64,000 bases of DNA, from the NCBI GenBank assembly GCA_022509165.1, contig JAFLTT010000011.1, positions 1 to 64,000 on the forward strand, in the 5' to 3' direction. A program made the translations under genes and the position numbers. This document shows, one piece after another, positions 1 to 8,634 of this stretch. This DNA comes from Muribaculaceae bacterium. GTDB taxonomy: Bacteria > Bacteroidota > Bacteroidia > Bacteroidales > Muribaculaceae. The notes under the pieces are model-generated. The model did not search any database. It had not been told where the DNA came from and was given only the letters and a program-made list of their open reading frames with translations. The stretch's first letter is position 1. Each line of letters opens with the position of its first letter.

Positions 1-94
<94 letters not shown>

Positions 95-98
95 AGAG

Positions 99-125
99 AA
101 GGCTGCAGGAATGCAGCCTTTTTTT
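99..125 (+). terminator. Rho-independent terminator of the rRNA operon
   Basis: A perfect 9-bp stem (AAGGCTGCA / TGCAGCCTT) with a GGAA tetraloop is followed by a T tract. It sits a few bases after the 5S rRNA and so ends the rRNA transcript. Confidence 0.92.
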
Positions 126-130
126 ATGTA

Positions 131-197
131 TACTAGGAGTAACTAGGAGTAACTAGGAGTTGCTAGGAATAGATAGGAGGGGCTAGGAATGATAGGA
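131..197 (+). repeat. Degenerate 10-bp tandem repeat (CTAGGAGTAA type)
   Basis: About six to seven decamer units follow the terminator. Two adjacent copies are identical (AACTAGGAGT) and the others drift at two to four positions while keeping the TAGGA core at 10-bp spacing. No coding potential is evident. It fills most of the gap between the rRNA terminator and the 3' end of the convergent B12 operon. Confidence 0.7.
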
Positions 198-255
198 TGC
201 AGACGCTAAGGACGCCATCGGCAGATGGGATGGCTGTGGTTGATACTTAGGAGGA

Positions 256-975
256 TTAAAATATGATGGGTCCAAAGGCAGAGGAAAGATGAGAGGAAGT
301 AACCATTGACGACACCGGAAGGTTGGTAAGAGATTGATTATGGAGAAGTGCTATATTATGACTGAGTTTTAAAGCCAAATCCAGTTCGTGAGTTGAAAAA
401 ATTATACTCTTTCTGTCCTCTTCAGCCAATTGTTTTAAGAATGATACCAGTTCATGACGTGTGGGTAAATCTAAAAAGGAAGTGGGTTCATCCAACAGAA
501 GAAGAGGTGTGTCTTGTGCAATAGCGCGGGCTATCATTATTTTCTGGCTTTCCCCGTCGCTCAAACTATTTAGATTTCGGTCTAAATAATCTTTCATTCC
601 TACCTTGACAATTGCTTTCTCCACCATTTCTTTATCGTAAGCAGATAACCGGCCATTCCATCCTGTATAAGGAGATCTGCCCAAAGCCACAACCTCACGG
701 CATTTGAGATTTGACATTCGAGGTCTTTGGGTATTTACAAAAGCGATCTTTTTAGCCAATGCCGTATTATTGAGATTTCTTAGATTCTCTTTATCTAAAA
801 TGATTTCTCCCTTATAATTCTTATTAATTCCGGCGAGAGCTCGCATAAGAGTAGATTTCCCGGTGCCATTTCGTCCTATTAAAGCCGTGAGTTGAGCATC
901 CGGAAAAATGGAGGAAGTATCTTTTAATAGAATTTTATTGTGGTATCCTATTTCCAAGTTCTTTAGTTCAATCAT
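256..975 (-). CDS. btuD: Vitamin B12 ABC importer, ATP-binding protein BtuD
   Basis: This is the cytoplasmic ATPase of a type II ABC importer, expected to power BtuC for cobamide import across the inner membrane. The 239 residues show Walker A GRNGTGKS (about 34-41), the signature LSDGESQ (about 138-144), Walker B LLLLDEPT and the H-loop STHE. This is the normal length for the FecE/BtuD/FhuC group. It is the last gene of the riboswitch-controlled operon and overlaps btuC by 8 bases. The family alone does not separate heme, siderophore and B12 importers; the riboswitch and the BtuG/BtuB neighbours make cobalamin the likely substrate. Confidence 0.9.
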   Translation of the reverse strand: MIELKNLEIGYHNKILLKDTSSIFPDAQLTALIGRNGTGKSTLMRALAGINKNYKGEIILDKENLRNLNNTALAKKIAFVNTQRPRMSNLKCREVVALGRSPYTGWNGRLSAYDKEMVEKAIVKVGMKDYLDRNLNSLSDGESQKIMIARAIAQDTPLLLLDEPTSFLDLPTRHELVSFLKQLAEEDRKSIIFSTHELDLALKLSHNIALLHNQSLTNLPVSSMVTSSHLSSAFGPIIF

Positions 976-1975
976 GGGCGAAGGCTTTATTTTTAAGCAC
1001 TATTAAAATGATTACAGGGATTCCCAGAAGAGATGTGATAGCATTAATCGGTAAGATGTAGATTTTAGATATAATATCACATATAAGCAATATAGAGGCA
1101 CCTGTAAGAAAATTGGCCGGTACAAGAATACGATTATCGGAGGTATCAAAAAGGGCTCGTGTAACATGTGGCATCGCGAGACCGATAAAACCTATAGGAC
1201 CACAAAAAGCAGTTACGGTTCCTGCTAATAGCACTGTAGAGAGGAAAAGTAAAAACCTTGACCTCCTTACATTCATTCCCATAGTAATGGCGTAGTCTTC
1301 TCCTAAAAGAAGTTGATTTAAAGGTTTGATGGCTATCACCGCCAAAATTAACCCTATCAATACACCTGTAATGAGAACCGGAAGTTGAAAAGAGGTAACT
1401 TCTCCCAGGGAACCCATGGTCCAAATCACGAATGATTTCAGAGCTTCATCATGGCTAAGATACTGAAGGATCTGAACGATAGCAGAAATACCTGATGAAA
1501 ACATCATCCCCAATATAAGAATTACCATTATATCTTTAACTCTTTGTGATAAAATACCCACCACAAGAAGAATGAAGGCAGAACCGATCCAAGCGGCTCC
1601 GGCGATACCAAGAGGGAAAGAAGTGGCAGAAACACCGAAATATGGCATACCAAGTAAGAAAAGAGCAACACCCAAAGAGGCGCCGGAACTTATGCCAAGC
1701 ACATATGGACCGGCAAGAGGGTTACGGAAAAGAGTCTGCATCTGCAACCCGCTTACAGAAAGGGCTGCCCCTGCCAGGAGTGCCACAATAGCCTTAGTAA
1801 GCCTTATATTCAATATAATCTGAGAATGGAGAGTGGAACTGCCATTTCCTTGAAGGGCGTGAAATATCTCCGGAAGAGGTATAGCAACTGAACCCACTCC
1901 GAGATCACATAAGAAAAGGAAAAGAGTGAGAGCAATCAGAATTACAAAAAGCAACAGACTCCTTGAAAAATTCAT
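968..1975 (-). CDS. btuC: Vitamin B12 ABC importer permease BtuC
   Basis: An integral inner-membrane permease of the FecCD/BtuC family. The 335 residues are almost entirely hydrophobic helices (about ten are expected). Family-typical stretches are visible: RLTKAIVALLAGAALSVSG near residue 53, the RNPLAGPYVLGISSGASLG region, and a C-terminal GFIGLAMPHVTR that resembles the loop contacting the ATPase. It would form the channel that receives cobalamin from the BtuF-like lipoprotein. It overlaps btuF by 4 bases (ATGA) and btuD by 8 bases, consistent with translational coupling. Confidence 0.92.
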   Translation of the reverse strand: MNFSRSLLLFVILIALTLFLFLCDLGVGSVAIPLPEIFHALQGNGSSTLHSQIILNIRLTKAIVALLAGAALSVSGLQMQTLFRNPLAGPYVLGISSGASLGVALFLLGMPYFGVSATSFPLGIAGAAWIGSAFILLVVGILSQRVKDIMVILILGMMFSSGISAIVQILQYLSHDEALKSFVIWTMGSLGEVTSFQLPVLITGVLIGLILAVIAIKPLNQLLLGEDYAITMGMNVRRSRFLLFLSTVLLAGTVTAFCGPIGFIGLAMPHVTRALFDTSDNRILVPANFLTGASILLICDIISKIYILPINAITSLLGIPVIILIVLKNKAFAHD

Positions 1976-3108
1976 TTTAGTTCATGATAATAAACAAAAT
2001 CCTCTTTAATCAATTCAGGATTAAAAATTTTTATCAGATCCCGAAGAAGTAAGTCAGGATTTACTATTCCCGATTCGTAGGCATCATTACCTCCGTAAGA
2101 GGTGGAGAGTTTGTTGTTATTAAATACTTTACCTTCTCTCACACATTTCAGATTCATAAAATCAGGCACCAAGGCTTCTAAATCAGTCAAAGACTCAGCA
2201 GTACCCGTGTTGATCCAGAAATCCGACTGAGCCACTAAAAGCATGGCTTCTTCCTTGTCAATGGGTAAAGCCTGTGTGCCGGTATTTTTTTGGTAAATAT
2301 AAATTCCACCGGCATCTTCTATGAGTCTGGCCAGATAACTTTCAGAAGAGGGCATAAACCAAGAATCTACGAAAGGGGCTCCCACCATTACTTTTGGCCT
2401 TTGTATTGAATCTGAAGGCACGCTATTTCGGATAAACTCGTATTTATCCTTAATTTCATTAAATTTTTTTATTCCGATCTCCCTTTTACCTATAATTTCA
2501 GCGAGAGGAATAAGCCATTCTGCCTTACCCAGAGGAGAAGCTTCCAGGTAGTCGCCAACATAAAAATAAGGAATTCCCAGTTCTTTCAATTTTGGTTCCA
2601 TACTGCTTGCACCATTAACAGAATAAAGCAGAACAATGTCAGGTTGCAGAGCCACTAATTTTTCATAATCCACATTTCCTTCATAACCGATATCTTCTAT
2701 GAATTCCGAACGGCTTAATATATGAGGGTTGGAGATATAGCGTATTCCCGACACACCTTTTATTTTATCCGCTTCACCCAATGCATCAAGCATTGCAATA
2801 TGAGTTGACGACATGCAGACAATACGTTCTGCAGGTGCTTTAAGCACTTGGGCAGATGTAGGATGGGCAACCAGACTGTCATGAAGAATCAGTAATTGCT
2901 GATATGTATCTTTTGCTCCCTGCCACGGATTAGTGACTGTGATCAGAGAGCACAATGAATCCGGCGAGGAGAGAATAGAAAAGGAGGAGGAATATTGAGG
3001 AGAATAAACAACATTTTCAAATTCCGGTGTAGAAGTGTGGGATTTTCCACAAGACCAGAAGATCCAGGATAGTAAGAAGAATAAAAGTGTATGTATGGTT
3101 TTTTTCAT
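1972..3108 (-). CDS. btuF: Cobalamin-binding periplasmic lipoprotein, BtuF-like
   Basis: A substrate-binding protein of the helical-backbone (class III) metal-chelate type. The N-terminus is a lipoprotein signal, with the hydrophobic stretch TLLFFLLSWIFWSC and Cys as the predicted lipidated residue. The Fe3+-siderophore/BtuF-type core follows: APAERIVCMSSTHIAMLDALG, then LVALQPDIVLLY, then a C-terminal lobe. Length is 378 residues, longer than E. coli BtuF because of an N-terminal insert before the core. It lies between the btuB and btuC genes. Specificity for B12 is inferred from the operon, not from binding residues. Confidence 0.86.
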   Translation of the reverse strand: MKKTIHTLLFFLLSWIFWSCGKSHTSTPEFENVVYSPQYSSSFSILSSPDSLCSLITVTNPWQGAKDTYQQLLILHDSLVAHPTSAQVLKAPAERIVCMSSTHIAMLDALGEADKIKGVSGIRYISNPHILSRSEFIEDIGYEGNVDYEKLVALQPDIVLLYSVNGASSMEPKLKELGIPYFYVGDYLEASPLGKAEWLIPLAEIIGKREIGIKKFNEIKDKYEFIRNSVPSDSIQRPKVMVGAPFVDSWFMPSSESYLARLIEDAGGIYIYQKNTGTQALPIDKEEAMLLVAQSDFWINTGTAESLTDLEALVPDFMNLKCVREGKVFNNNKLSTSYGGNDAYESGIVNPDLLLRDLIKIFNPELIKEDFVYYHELK

Positions 3109-3147
3109 TCAATAAGAAATTAAAGGCTTCGGGAAAAATTACTTAAT

Positions 3148-5226
3148 TTATTTCTTGTGGGGATTAAGGAACTTGGGAGTCAAGCCTATGAAGAATTCGA
3201 AATTAATACCAGGCATCGGCCGTGAGAGCACCGAAAGATAATCTTCATTGAAAAGATTATTTACCGCGAGTTTGAGCTGAATATCCAATGGCTTAAAGTA
3301 AAGATTCTTTTCCAGGGAGACATTACTCATAAAATAGGAAGGAAGATGACCTGAGATGGTATAATCATTGCTCGACATAGTAAAACGTTGTGAGTAATAA
3401 CACCATTTGTATGCCAGTATCCATGATCTCCACTGCAGTCTACCCACCACAGAAGCAGAGTATCGGGGGACATAAGGTAGCTGTTTACCTACAGATTGGT
3501 CAGCCGGAGACATCTTCTCGCCTTTATTGATTGAAGGTGTCCAGGAGAAATTCCCGGATAGATTAAGAAGCCAGTCACGCCCGAAATCAACGCTACATTC
3601 TCCATTAGTTTCGATGCCATATGCATGAACAGTCTTTACGTTGCGTGGAGAAAAAAAGCCTTTGGGAGTAGGAAGCCAGATTATCCAGTCGTCTATGTAG
3701 GAGTCAAACCAATTTGCATTAAGGATAAAGGAAACTCTTTTTGAAAAGTCGATGTTGAAAGCCAGTCCGGCATCATATGTAAAACCATTTTCGCTTTTCA
3801 GATTTGGATTACCGCCCGGTAGGAAATAAAGGTCATTAAGACTCGGGAACCGATAATTGCGACTAACGGAGCCCTTGAGCATCAGTCCGATTGGTTTGTC
3901 GAACCAAGATGTTTGCAACACTTGCCAATCTGCAAAGAAGGCCGGTATCAAAGGTGCGGATTTGTTTCCGAAAACATCTTCACGAATAACGAGACCAAAT
4001 CCTAAATTATAAAGTGGCTGCCATTTTATGCTCAAAGAGGCGCTTAATTCAAGACGGGCTTTGTCATAACCCACAATATTTTTATCACCTTGCTGAAAAA
4101 TTATATTACTGTCTTGAGAGCGTACAAATTGTTGATGCGCAGAAACAGAAGCTGAGAAAAGCCAGGTATTACCAATGTTATAATTACCCTCGGCCATACC
4201 GAAAATAGTATTGACATGGGAACGTGACCTGGTAAGTACTGCCCAATTACCTTGGGTGATCTCTCTTCTGTAATCATAGGCCATCCAGGTATAAATATAA
4301 CCTGCTTTAAGAGAAATATTCCAATCTGAACGGAAATGGTTCCAGGAGAGCAAGGTGCGTAACGTATTCTCGCGCTGACGATTTTCAAAATCCTTTTCAT
4401 CTCCATAATCGGTGGTAAGCATCGGAAGTTCTCTATTAGAATCGATCCACCATATATTGAGCCCTATTTTGTCACCTTTTAAAGTATTGTAATATATTTC
4501 CTGAAGTATCTGGAAATCTTTGAAGGCTCCTGATCGGTTTTTTTCTTTAGGATAATATTGACCTATAATATTATGCTCATCATCATAAATATTTACTTTT
4601 TTGTCGTGATTGATGTAAGTATAATCATTAGGTGAAGATGAAAAAACAGCACGTGTGGAGGATGTCCAGTGTTCATTATGGTATGAAAATCTAAGGAACT
4701 CATCGAAAGTTGAGAAAGAACCTATTCCTTGAACATACTGGAGATTGAATCCCGGAGGTGCATCAGGAATCGTTGAAAGTTTTACAAGCCCACCAATACC
4801 TCCTCCTATTTCATTTAAAGATGAAGAGCCGTGAAAAAGAGATGCCTGGTCGATAAAATACGCCGGAATTGAAGAAAAATCTGTCATCCCAAGCATAGGG
4901 CTATTAATTTTTATACCGTTCCAAGTGACTTGAGTATGACTTGGTGAAGTGCCTCTGAAAGCTACAGTAGATAAGGTAGCCCGGCCATAATTTTTTACAT
5001 ATACCGAAGAATTATAAGCCAGAATATCAGCCATAGATAAAGATATATTATCTTTCAGCGTAAGGGAATCAAAATCAGTTTTTTCCACACCGATATCCTT
5101 CATAGGGCGCCTTGCTACCACGGTAAGTTCTTCAAGATGGTTCACCTCATCTTCAGCCTTAATTATAAAAGGCCAAGGAAGGAAAAGAAGAACTATGAAC
5201 AAGAAAAATTTCATTGTATTTTCCAA
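3148..5226 (-). CDS. btuB: TonB-dependent vitamin B12 outer-membrane receptor BtuB
   Basis: A 692-residue TonB-dependent receptor with a cleavable signal peptide (hydrophobic residues about 5-22). A TonB-box-like stretch, HLEELTVVARR, leads into the plug domain (STVAFRGTSPSHTQVTWNGI, GIGGLVKLS). The barrel is rich in alternating aromatic strands and ends FEFFIGLTPKF plus six residues. It would import cobamides across the outer membrane using TonB/ExbBD energy. It overlaps the upstream BtuG-like gene by 16 bases. In Bacteroidota, BtuB forms a complex with BtuG as a surface lid, which matches this gene order. Confidence 0.9.
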   Translation of the reverse strand: MENTMKFFLFIVLLFLPWPFIIKAEDEVNHLEELTVVARRPMKDIGVEKTDFDSLTLKDNISLSMADILAYNSSVYVKNYGRATLSTVAFRGTSPSHTQVTWNGIKINSPMLGMTDFSSIPAYFIDQASLFHGSSSLNEIGGGIGGLVKLSTIPDAPPGFNLQYVQGIGSFSTFDEFLRFSYHNEHWTSSTRAVFSSSPNDYTYINHDKKVNIYDDEHNIIGQYYPKEKNRSGAFKDFQILQEIYYNTLKGDKIGLNIWWIDSNRELPMLTTDYGDEKDFENRQRENTLRTLLSWNHFRSDWNISLKAGYIYTWMAYDYRREITQGNWAVLTRSRSHVNTIFGMAEGNYNIGNTWLFSASVSAHQQFVRSQDSNIIFQQGDKNIVGYDKARLELSASLSIKWQPLYNLGFGLVIREDVFGNKSAPLIPAFFADWQVLQTSWFDKPIGLMLKGSVSRNYRFPSLNDLYFLPGGNPNLKSENGFTYDAGLAFNIDFSKRVSFILNANWFDSYIDDWIIWLPTPKGFFSPRNVKTVHAYGIETNGECSVDFGRDWLLNLSGNFSWTPSINKGEKMSPADQSVGKQLPYVPRYSASVVGRLQWRSWILAYKWCYYSQRFTMSSNDYTISGHLPSYFMSNVSLEKNLYFKPLDIQLKLAVNNLFNEDYLSVLSRPMPGINFEFFIGLTPKFLNPHKK

Positions 5227-6293
5227 CAGAAAGCTCCCGGTGAGACACCTACATAAAATTTGCTAATCAAAACTCCCGTTGAAGAAAATCTATACACCAT
5301 CCCTTGTTGTGAATAATCTATGGCATCTGCCACATATATATCACTATTGACAGGATTTATCGTCAGGCCATAAAAACGTGTCTCCAGGTAAGGAATCACA
5401 GGAAGAGACGGAAGCTTCGCAGAGTCTACATCCATTTCCCAGATGTCATTGTTTATCCAATAAAGTGTAGTGCCGTCTCCATTAATTTGAAGTTCTGAGG
5501 GTGAATCATCTTGCTGAAAAGTAAATATCTTAAGAATGGAGAAAGTATCCGGATCAATGCATACCAGTGAAGGAATTTCATTTCCATTAGGAGAATTAGG
5601 AACGCCTCCATCGGTAAGAGTCCAAAGCCGGTCATATTTATCTATTACCATTGAATTAGGTTGAAGACCAACTTCTAACTGCCCTATTACTTCATCTGTT
5701 TCGGAGTCGATCTTTAGAATTTGATTCTGATAACTCCAGCAATTACAAAAAACAAATTTCCCGACTTGTACCATCTGTTCCGTAGAACCGTTGTATTGAT
5801 TCATGCCGGGCACTGTTATGGTACCAATTACAGAATATGATGAGGGATCAACAATGAATATTCTATTATCCCATATTTGGGAAACATAGGCTTTATGAGG
5901 TGAAATGAAATGGATATATCGGGGAGAGGTCAGGTTTTCAATTCTTCCTATTTCTTTGAACGTATCTGTGTCAATGGTAAAAACCACATGAGAATTATTC
6001 ACCACTATCCATCCCTTGTTGTCATAAATAGTCATTGACTGGGCTACATCCCCCAGTTTCATGCCATTGGCACGCAAGAAGATTTCGTTCTGCACCTCAT
6101 CGCTGAGAGGATTGTAGAAAGATAGAGATGAATTGCCATATTGGAAATTACCTTCACAGATGATGAATAATCCGGAAGTATTTACTTCAAAATCGGTGAG
6201 TTCATCCCCGTAATCCCACTTCATGCATGAGGGCAGAAGCAATAGACAGGATATGAGAAGACTCCAAATCCTCATAGAGCAAAGAAACCGCAT
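5211..6293 (-). CDS. btuG: BtuG-like surface beta-propeller lipoprotein
   Basis: A 360-residue lipoprotein (hydrophobic segment ending LLLLPSC) whose remainder reads as repeated propeller blades of the YncE/DUF5074 type: FTIDTDTFKEIGRI, FIVDPSSYSVIGTI, LKIDSETDEVIGQL and VCIDPDTFSILKI recur about every 40-50 residues. BtuG proteins of gut Bacteroides are seven-bladed surface propellers that capture B12 with very high affinity and pass it to BtuB. Family pattern, length, position next to btuB and the riboswitch all agree. It overlaps the gene before it by 22 bases. The cobalamin role is inferred from context. Confidence 0.82.
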   Translation of the reverse strand: MRFLCSMRIWSLLISCLLLLPSCMKWDYGDELTDFEVNTSGLFIICEGNFQYGNSSLSFYNPLSDEVQNEIFLRANGMKLGDVAQSMTIYDNKGWIVVNNSHVVFTIDTDTFKEIGRIENLTSPRYIHFISPHKAYVSQIWDNRIFIVDPSSYSVIGTITVPGMNQYNGSTEQMVQVGKFVFCNCWSYQNQILKIDSETDEVIGQLEVGLQPNSMVIDKYDRLWTLTDGGVPNSPNGNEIPSLVCIDPDTFSILKIFTFQQDDSPSELQINGDGTTLYWINNDIWEMDVDSAKLPSLPVIPYLETRFYGLTINPVNSDIYVADAIDYSQQGMVYRFSSTGVLISKFYVGVSPGAFCWKIQ

Positions 6294-7180
6294 ACTTCGG
6301 TGGAGTTCTCACCCAAAAGATCAGTGTCGCTTAAAATAGCAGTCTGCACCTTAATAAAATCAATTGATTCCAGCTTGACCGGTTTTCCGGTATTATCAAC
6401 CGCATCACTGATTCTAAATCTATTTACATCTAAAGAAATGCCGTTAACTTCTATCTTTCCCAGATCTTTGCCGGAATTATCGGCATATCCCCAATCAAAG
6501 GGAAGGTTACTCCAAATACCGGTGACCGGATTTTGAGTTACCTTTGCCGGCATTTTGCTTCCGGATAAGGTATAGGAATCAGCGTTAACCCAGTTTGGGT
6601 AATAGAAATCCTGACTATGGAAACTTCCTATCCATTTCACATATCCCTCTTCACCATCCGACGCTTTCCAGAAAGTATCTTCACCCGGTTGAGGACGGTA
6701 ATAGGTAACAGAAAAATTTGTTGCAAATCCCTCTTGACCATAATAGGATCCCTTAAGTTCATACCAGGTGTCGTCAGGCTGATTGTTGCCATTGGTGTCT
6801 TTCATAACCCAGACGATGCCCGGCTCGTTGGAAGAATCGAAAGAATTGCTTGCAATGGCAAAGTCATAACCTTCAGTATTTCTGATGGAATTCTTAAAAC
6901 GAACAGTGATATATCCTCCCCAGGCTCCAAGAGATACATAGAGATTTTCTTTCAATCTGTTTTCTGCCTGTGCACAAGCCTCGGTCATTGTAGTGATTTT
7001 CTCAAACCCTGACACCTTTTCATTGATAAATTGGCCGGGTGCAGGAAGATATTCTATCACTTCATAGGGTAGATTTACTTGTGAGGTGTTGTCATTGTCA
7101 ATGACGATATCCTCGTCTTTATTGCAGGCAATAAAGCACGAGGATATCAGAGCAACTAAAGCAATTTTTGATGTTTTCAA
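6272..7180 (-). CDS. Surface lipoprotein of the B12 uptake locus
   Basis: A 302-residue predicted lipoprotein: MKTSKIALVALISSCFIAC gives a lipobox with Cys19, followed by an acidic NKDEDIVID run, which resembles a Bacteroidota surface-export signal. The body contains VIEYLPAPGQFIN near the start, and a beta-rich domain with many aromatic and Asp/Asn residues (GAWGGYITVRF, DTNGNNQPDDTWYEL). I recognise the general type, a 'cell surface protein' that recurs in Bacteroidota cobalamin operons, but no defined biochemical function. It overlaps the btuG-like gene by 22 bases and follows the DUF4465 gene after 3 bases, so it belongs to the riboswitch operon. A role in cobamide capture is only inferred. 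Confidence 0.7.
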   Translation of the reverse strand: MKTSKIALVALISSCFIACNKDEDIVIDNDNTSQVNLPYEVIEYLPAPGQFINEKVSGFEKITTMTEACAQAENRLKENLYVSLGAWGGYITVRFKNSIRNTEGYDFAIASNSFDSSNEPGIVWVMKDTNGNNQPDDTWYELKGSYYGQEGFATNFSVTYYRPQPGEDTFWKASDGEEGYVKWIGSFHSQDFYYPNWVNADSYTLSGSKMPAKVTQNPVTGIWSNLPFDWGYADNSGKDLGKIEVNGISLDVNRFRISDAVDNTGKPVKLESIDFIKVQTAILSDTDLLGENSTEVCGFFAL

Positions 7181-7183
7181 GGT

Positions 7184-8164
7184 TTATTCTTTTTCTACTG
7201 AAATTACAAAATTATCGAGAGCACAATATCCGGGTGTGTTGAGACCCCAATCACCGGTGTCACTTCCTACAAAATTTATCACCAGGATAGAGCATGCCGG
7301 GAGGGTTGAGAGGTCTACGGTTTCCCAATTTTCAGATATTCCGGTGACTCCATTGTTAAGGCTTTCATTGAAGTTGGCAAGATAATATTCCACACAACCC
7401 AAAGGAGAACCTTCCTGATCATCATCGGCGAAGGCAAGAAATTGAACCTTAAACCAACCTTTGTTTTCGGGAGTAAGGGCGGAAGCAAAGCCATCGCCAT
7501 TTTTCATAGTAAGATATGTATAAGTGGTGTTTGCCACTTCCACTGTCTTAAAACTTGCTGTTTTGGCTACACCGGATACATAGTCGTCTTCAGCTTCAGC
7601 GTCATATCCTTCGGCATCTGTTATGAAAACTCTTCCGCATCCTACATAATCCTCGTATACCGATTCCATGGGATCTTCAAAAGTATAATATGAATAACCG
7701 TTGCTCACTGCAAAATTTCCACCGCTTGGAGAGGTAGAATTATACACGCTCAACTGATTTTCGTATGAACTCAATGTCATATCGTGATATTTCGACAATG
7801 CAATACCCCCGTTATAGAAAGAGTAACCGGCATAAAAAAGGCCTCCATAGTTAATAGGGAACTGGGCATAGGTATTTTCATATAGTGGCGCTATATAACC
7901 CTTGGTAATACTTCCGTCGTAGAGATTTGGTCCATAAGCAGAAGAAGCAAAATAGTCCTCCGGAACATTCTGGAATCCGATTATGGCAGTATAAATATTG
8001 TCATCAGGATTATTTCCCGGTTCATTTTCGTCGTTGTCTCCATTACCGGGAGGTACTTGACCTGACCCGGACATATCCGGATCATCATCTTTTGAACAAC
8101 TGCCCAACTGGAGAGTGAAAGCCAATACTGTGAAGCAGGCAACAAATTTAAAAAATTTTTTCAT
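7184..8164 (-). CDS. DUF4465-type lipoprotein, likely cobamide-binding (BtuH-like)
   Basis: First gene of the riboswitch operon. Its 326 residues begin with a lipoprotein signal (VLAFTLQLGSC) and a flexible Asp/Gly/Pro/Asn-rich linker (about residues 27-55). A beta-sandwich domain then matches the DUF4465 pattern: FYNGGIALSKYHDMT, SSYENQLSVYN, then WETVDLSTL and a C-terminal DTGDWGLNTPGYCALDNF. DUF4465 proteins are common in Bacteroidota B12 loci. I recall that the B12-binding protein BtuH of Bacteroides thetaiotaomicron comes from such a locus, but I cannot confirm from sequence that this is its orthologue. A surface B12-binding role is a reasoned inference. Confidence 0.72.
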   Translation of the reverse strand: MKKFFKFVACFTVLAFTLQLGSCSKDDDPDMSGSGQVPPGNGDNDENEPGNNPDDNIYTAIIGFQNVPEDYFASSAYGPNLYDGSITKGYIAPLYENTYAQFPINYGGLFYAGYSFYNGGIALSKYHDMTLSSYENQLSVYNSTSPSGGNFAVSNGYSYYTFEDPMESVYEDYVGCGRVFITDAEGYDAEAEDDYVSGVAKTASFKTVEVANTTYTYLTMKNGDGFASALTPENKGWFKVQFLAFADDDQEGSPLGCVEYYLANFNESLNNGVTGISENWETVDLSTLPACSILVINFVGSDTGDWGLNTPGYCALDNFVISVEKE

Positions 8165-8331
8165 ATTTATGAGTTAGATTAAAATGTTGATTATCACCCA
8201 AAAGGGTGTAAATAAAAATGTCCTCAAAACCGTGATTACACATCGGTTAAGGGGACGTACAACTCATAAAGGCCAGTCAATGGAAGAAAAGCCGATAGAT
8301 CCTTGCCCGTATCCCGCGGGTGTAATCACAC
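8165..8331 (-). promoter_or_regulatory. Riboswitch expression platform / 5' UTR of the B12 operon
   Basis: Between the aptamer and the first start codon, the minus-strand RNA contains GTGATTACAC just after the aptamer (8320-8329) and its exact complement GTGTAATCAC about 80 nt later (8232-8241). Together they can form a 10-bp long-range stem. A second small hairpin (CACCC-TTTT-GGGTG, 8195-8208) lies about 30 nt before the start codon. No hairpin with a long U tract is visible here, so control may act on translation initiation rather than by classic termination. Confidence 0.6.
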
Positions 8332-8489
8332 ATTAGGCAGGTCTTCTGACTTATCCCTTTCACGGCACCTTCTCGGCAGGACTACCAATGGCATAAAGCC
8401 GTGAAATTATCGGGGACTTACAGCAGCGAGTACTGTCCCGGATTTTCACCGGATTCCCTTTTTCACCCGAATAACCGGGCACCTAATTA
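8332..8489 (-). promoter_or_regulatory. Cobalamin riboswitch aptamer
   Basis: Read on the minus strand, the segment shows the hallmark order of the cobalamin riboswitch: GGGAATCCGGTGAAAATCCGG, then GGGACAG, CGCTGCTGTAA, the B12-box-like GCCATTGG (canonical GCCACTG), then AGTCAGAAGACCTGCC. The flanks ATTAGG and CCTAAT can close the P1 stem. It lies just after a good promoter and before seven B12-uptake genes, so high cobalamin should repress the operon. Confidence 0.95.
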
Positions 8490-8494
8490 CGATG

Positions 8495-8502
8495 CAAAAT
8501 TA
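8495..8502 (-). promoter_or_regulatory. Promoter -7 element of the B12 operon
   Basis: On the minus strand TAATTTTG matches the Bacteroidota -7 consensus TAnnTTTG and sits 6 nt upstream of the riboswitch aptamer. No clear TTTG -33 element is seen at the usual 19-21 nt spacing. Confidence 0.7.
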
Positions 8503-8520
8503 CGAAAAAATTAATTATAT

Positions 8521-8560
8521 AGAAAATAAAAAAATAAGGATGCTTTGAAGCATCCTTATT
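8521..8560 (-). terminator. Rho-independent terminator after the acyl-CoA dehydrogenase operon
   Basis: A perfect 11-bp stem (AATAAGGATGC / GCATCCTTATT, 8533-8543 and 8550-8560) has a 6-nt loop and is followed, in the minus direction, by a T-rich tract. It is downstream of the 8635 stop codon and upstream of the B12 promoter, so it insulates the two minus-strand operons. Confidence 0.88.
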
Positions 8561-8634
8561 AAATGAGTACAGATGTAATTAGATTTCTGAGATTAAATCT
8601 TTTTTATCGTAATTAGATAAAATCAAAATTATAA

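Noticed and set aside
131-197. Decamer repeat as a CRISPR array
   Set aside because: Units are 10 bp without unique spacers of CRISPR size and no cas genes are present.
8495-8560. 8521-8560 hairpin as part of the B12 riboswitch control
   Set aside because: It lies upstream of the B12 promoter and its T-rich side faces the end of the acyl-CoA dehydrogenase operon, so it is that operon's terminator.
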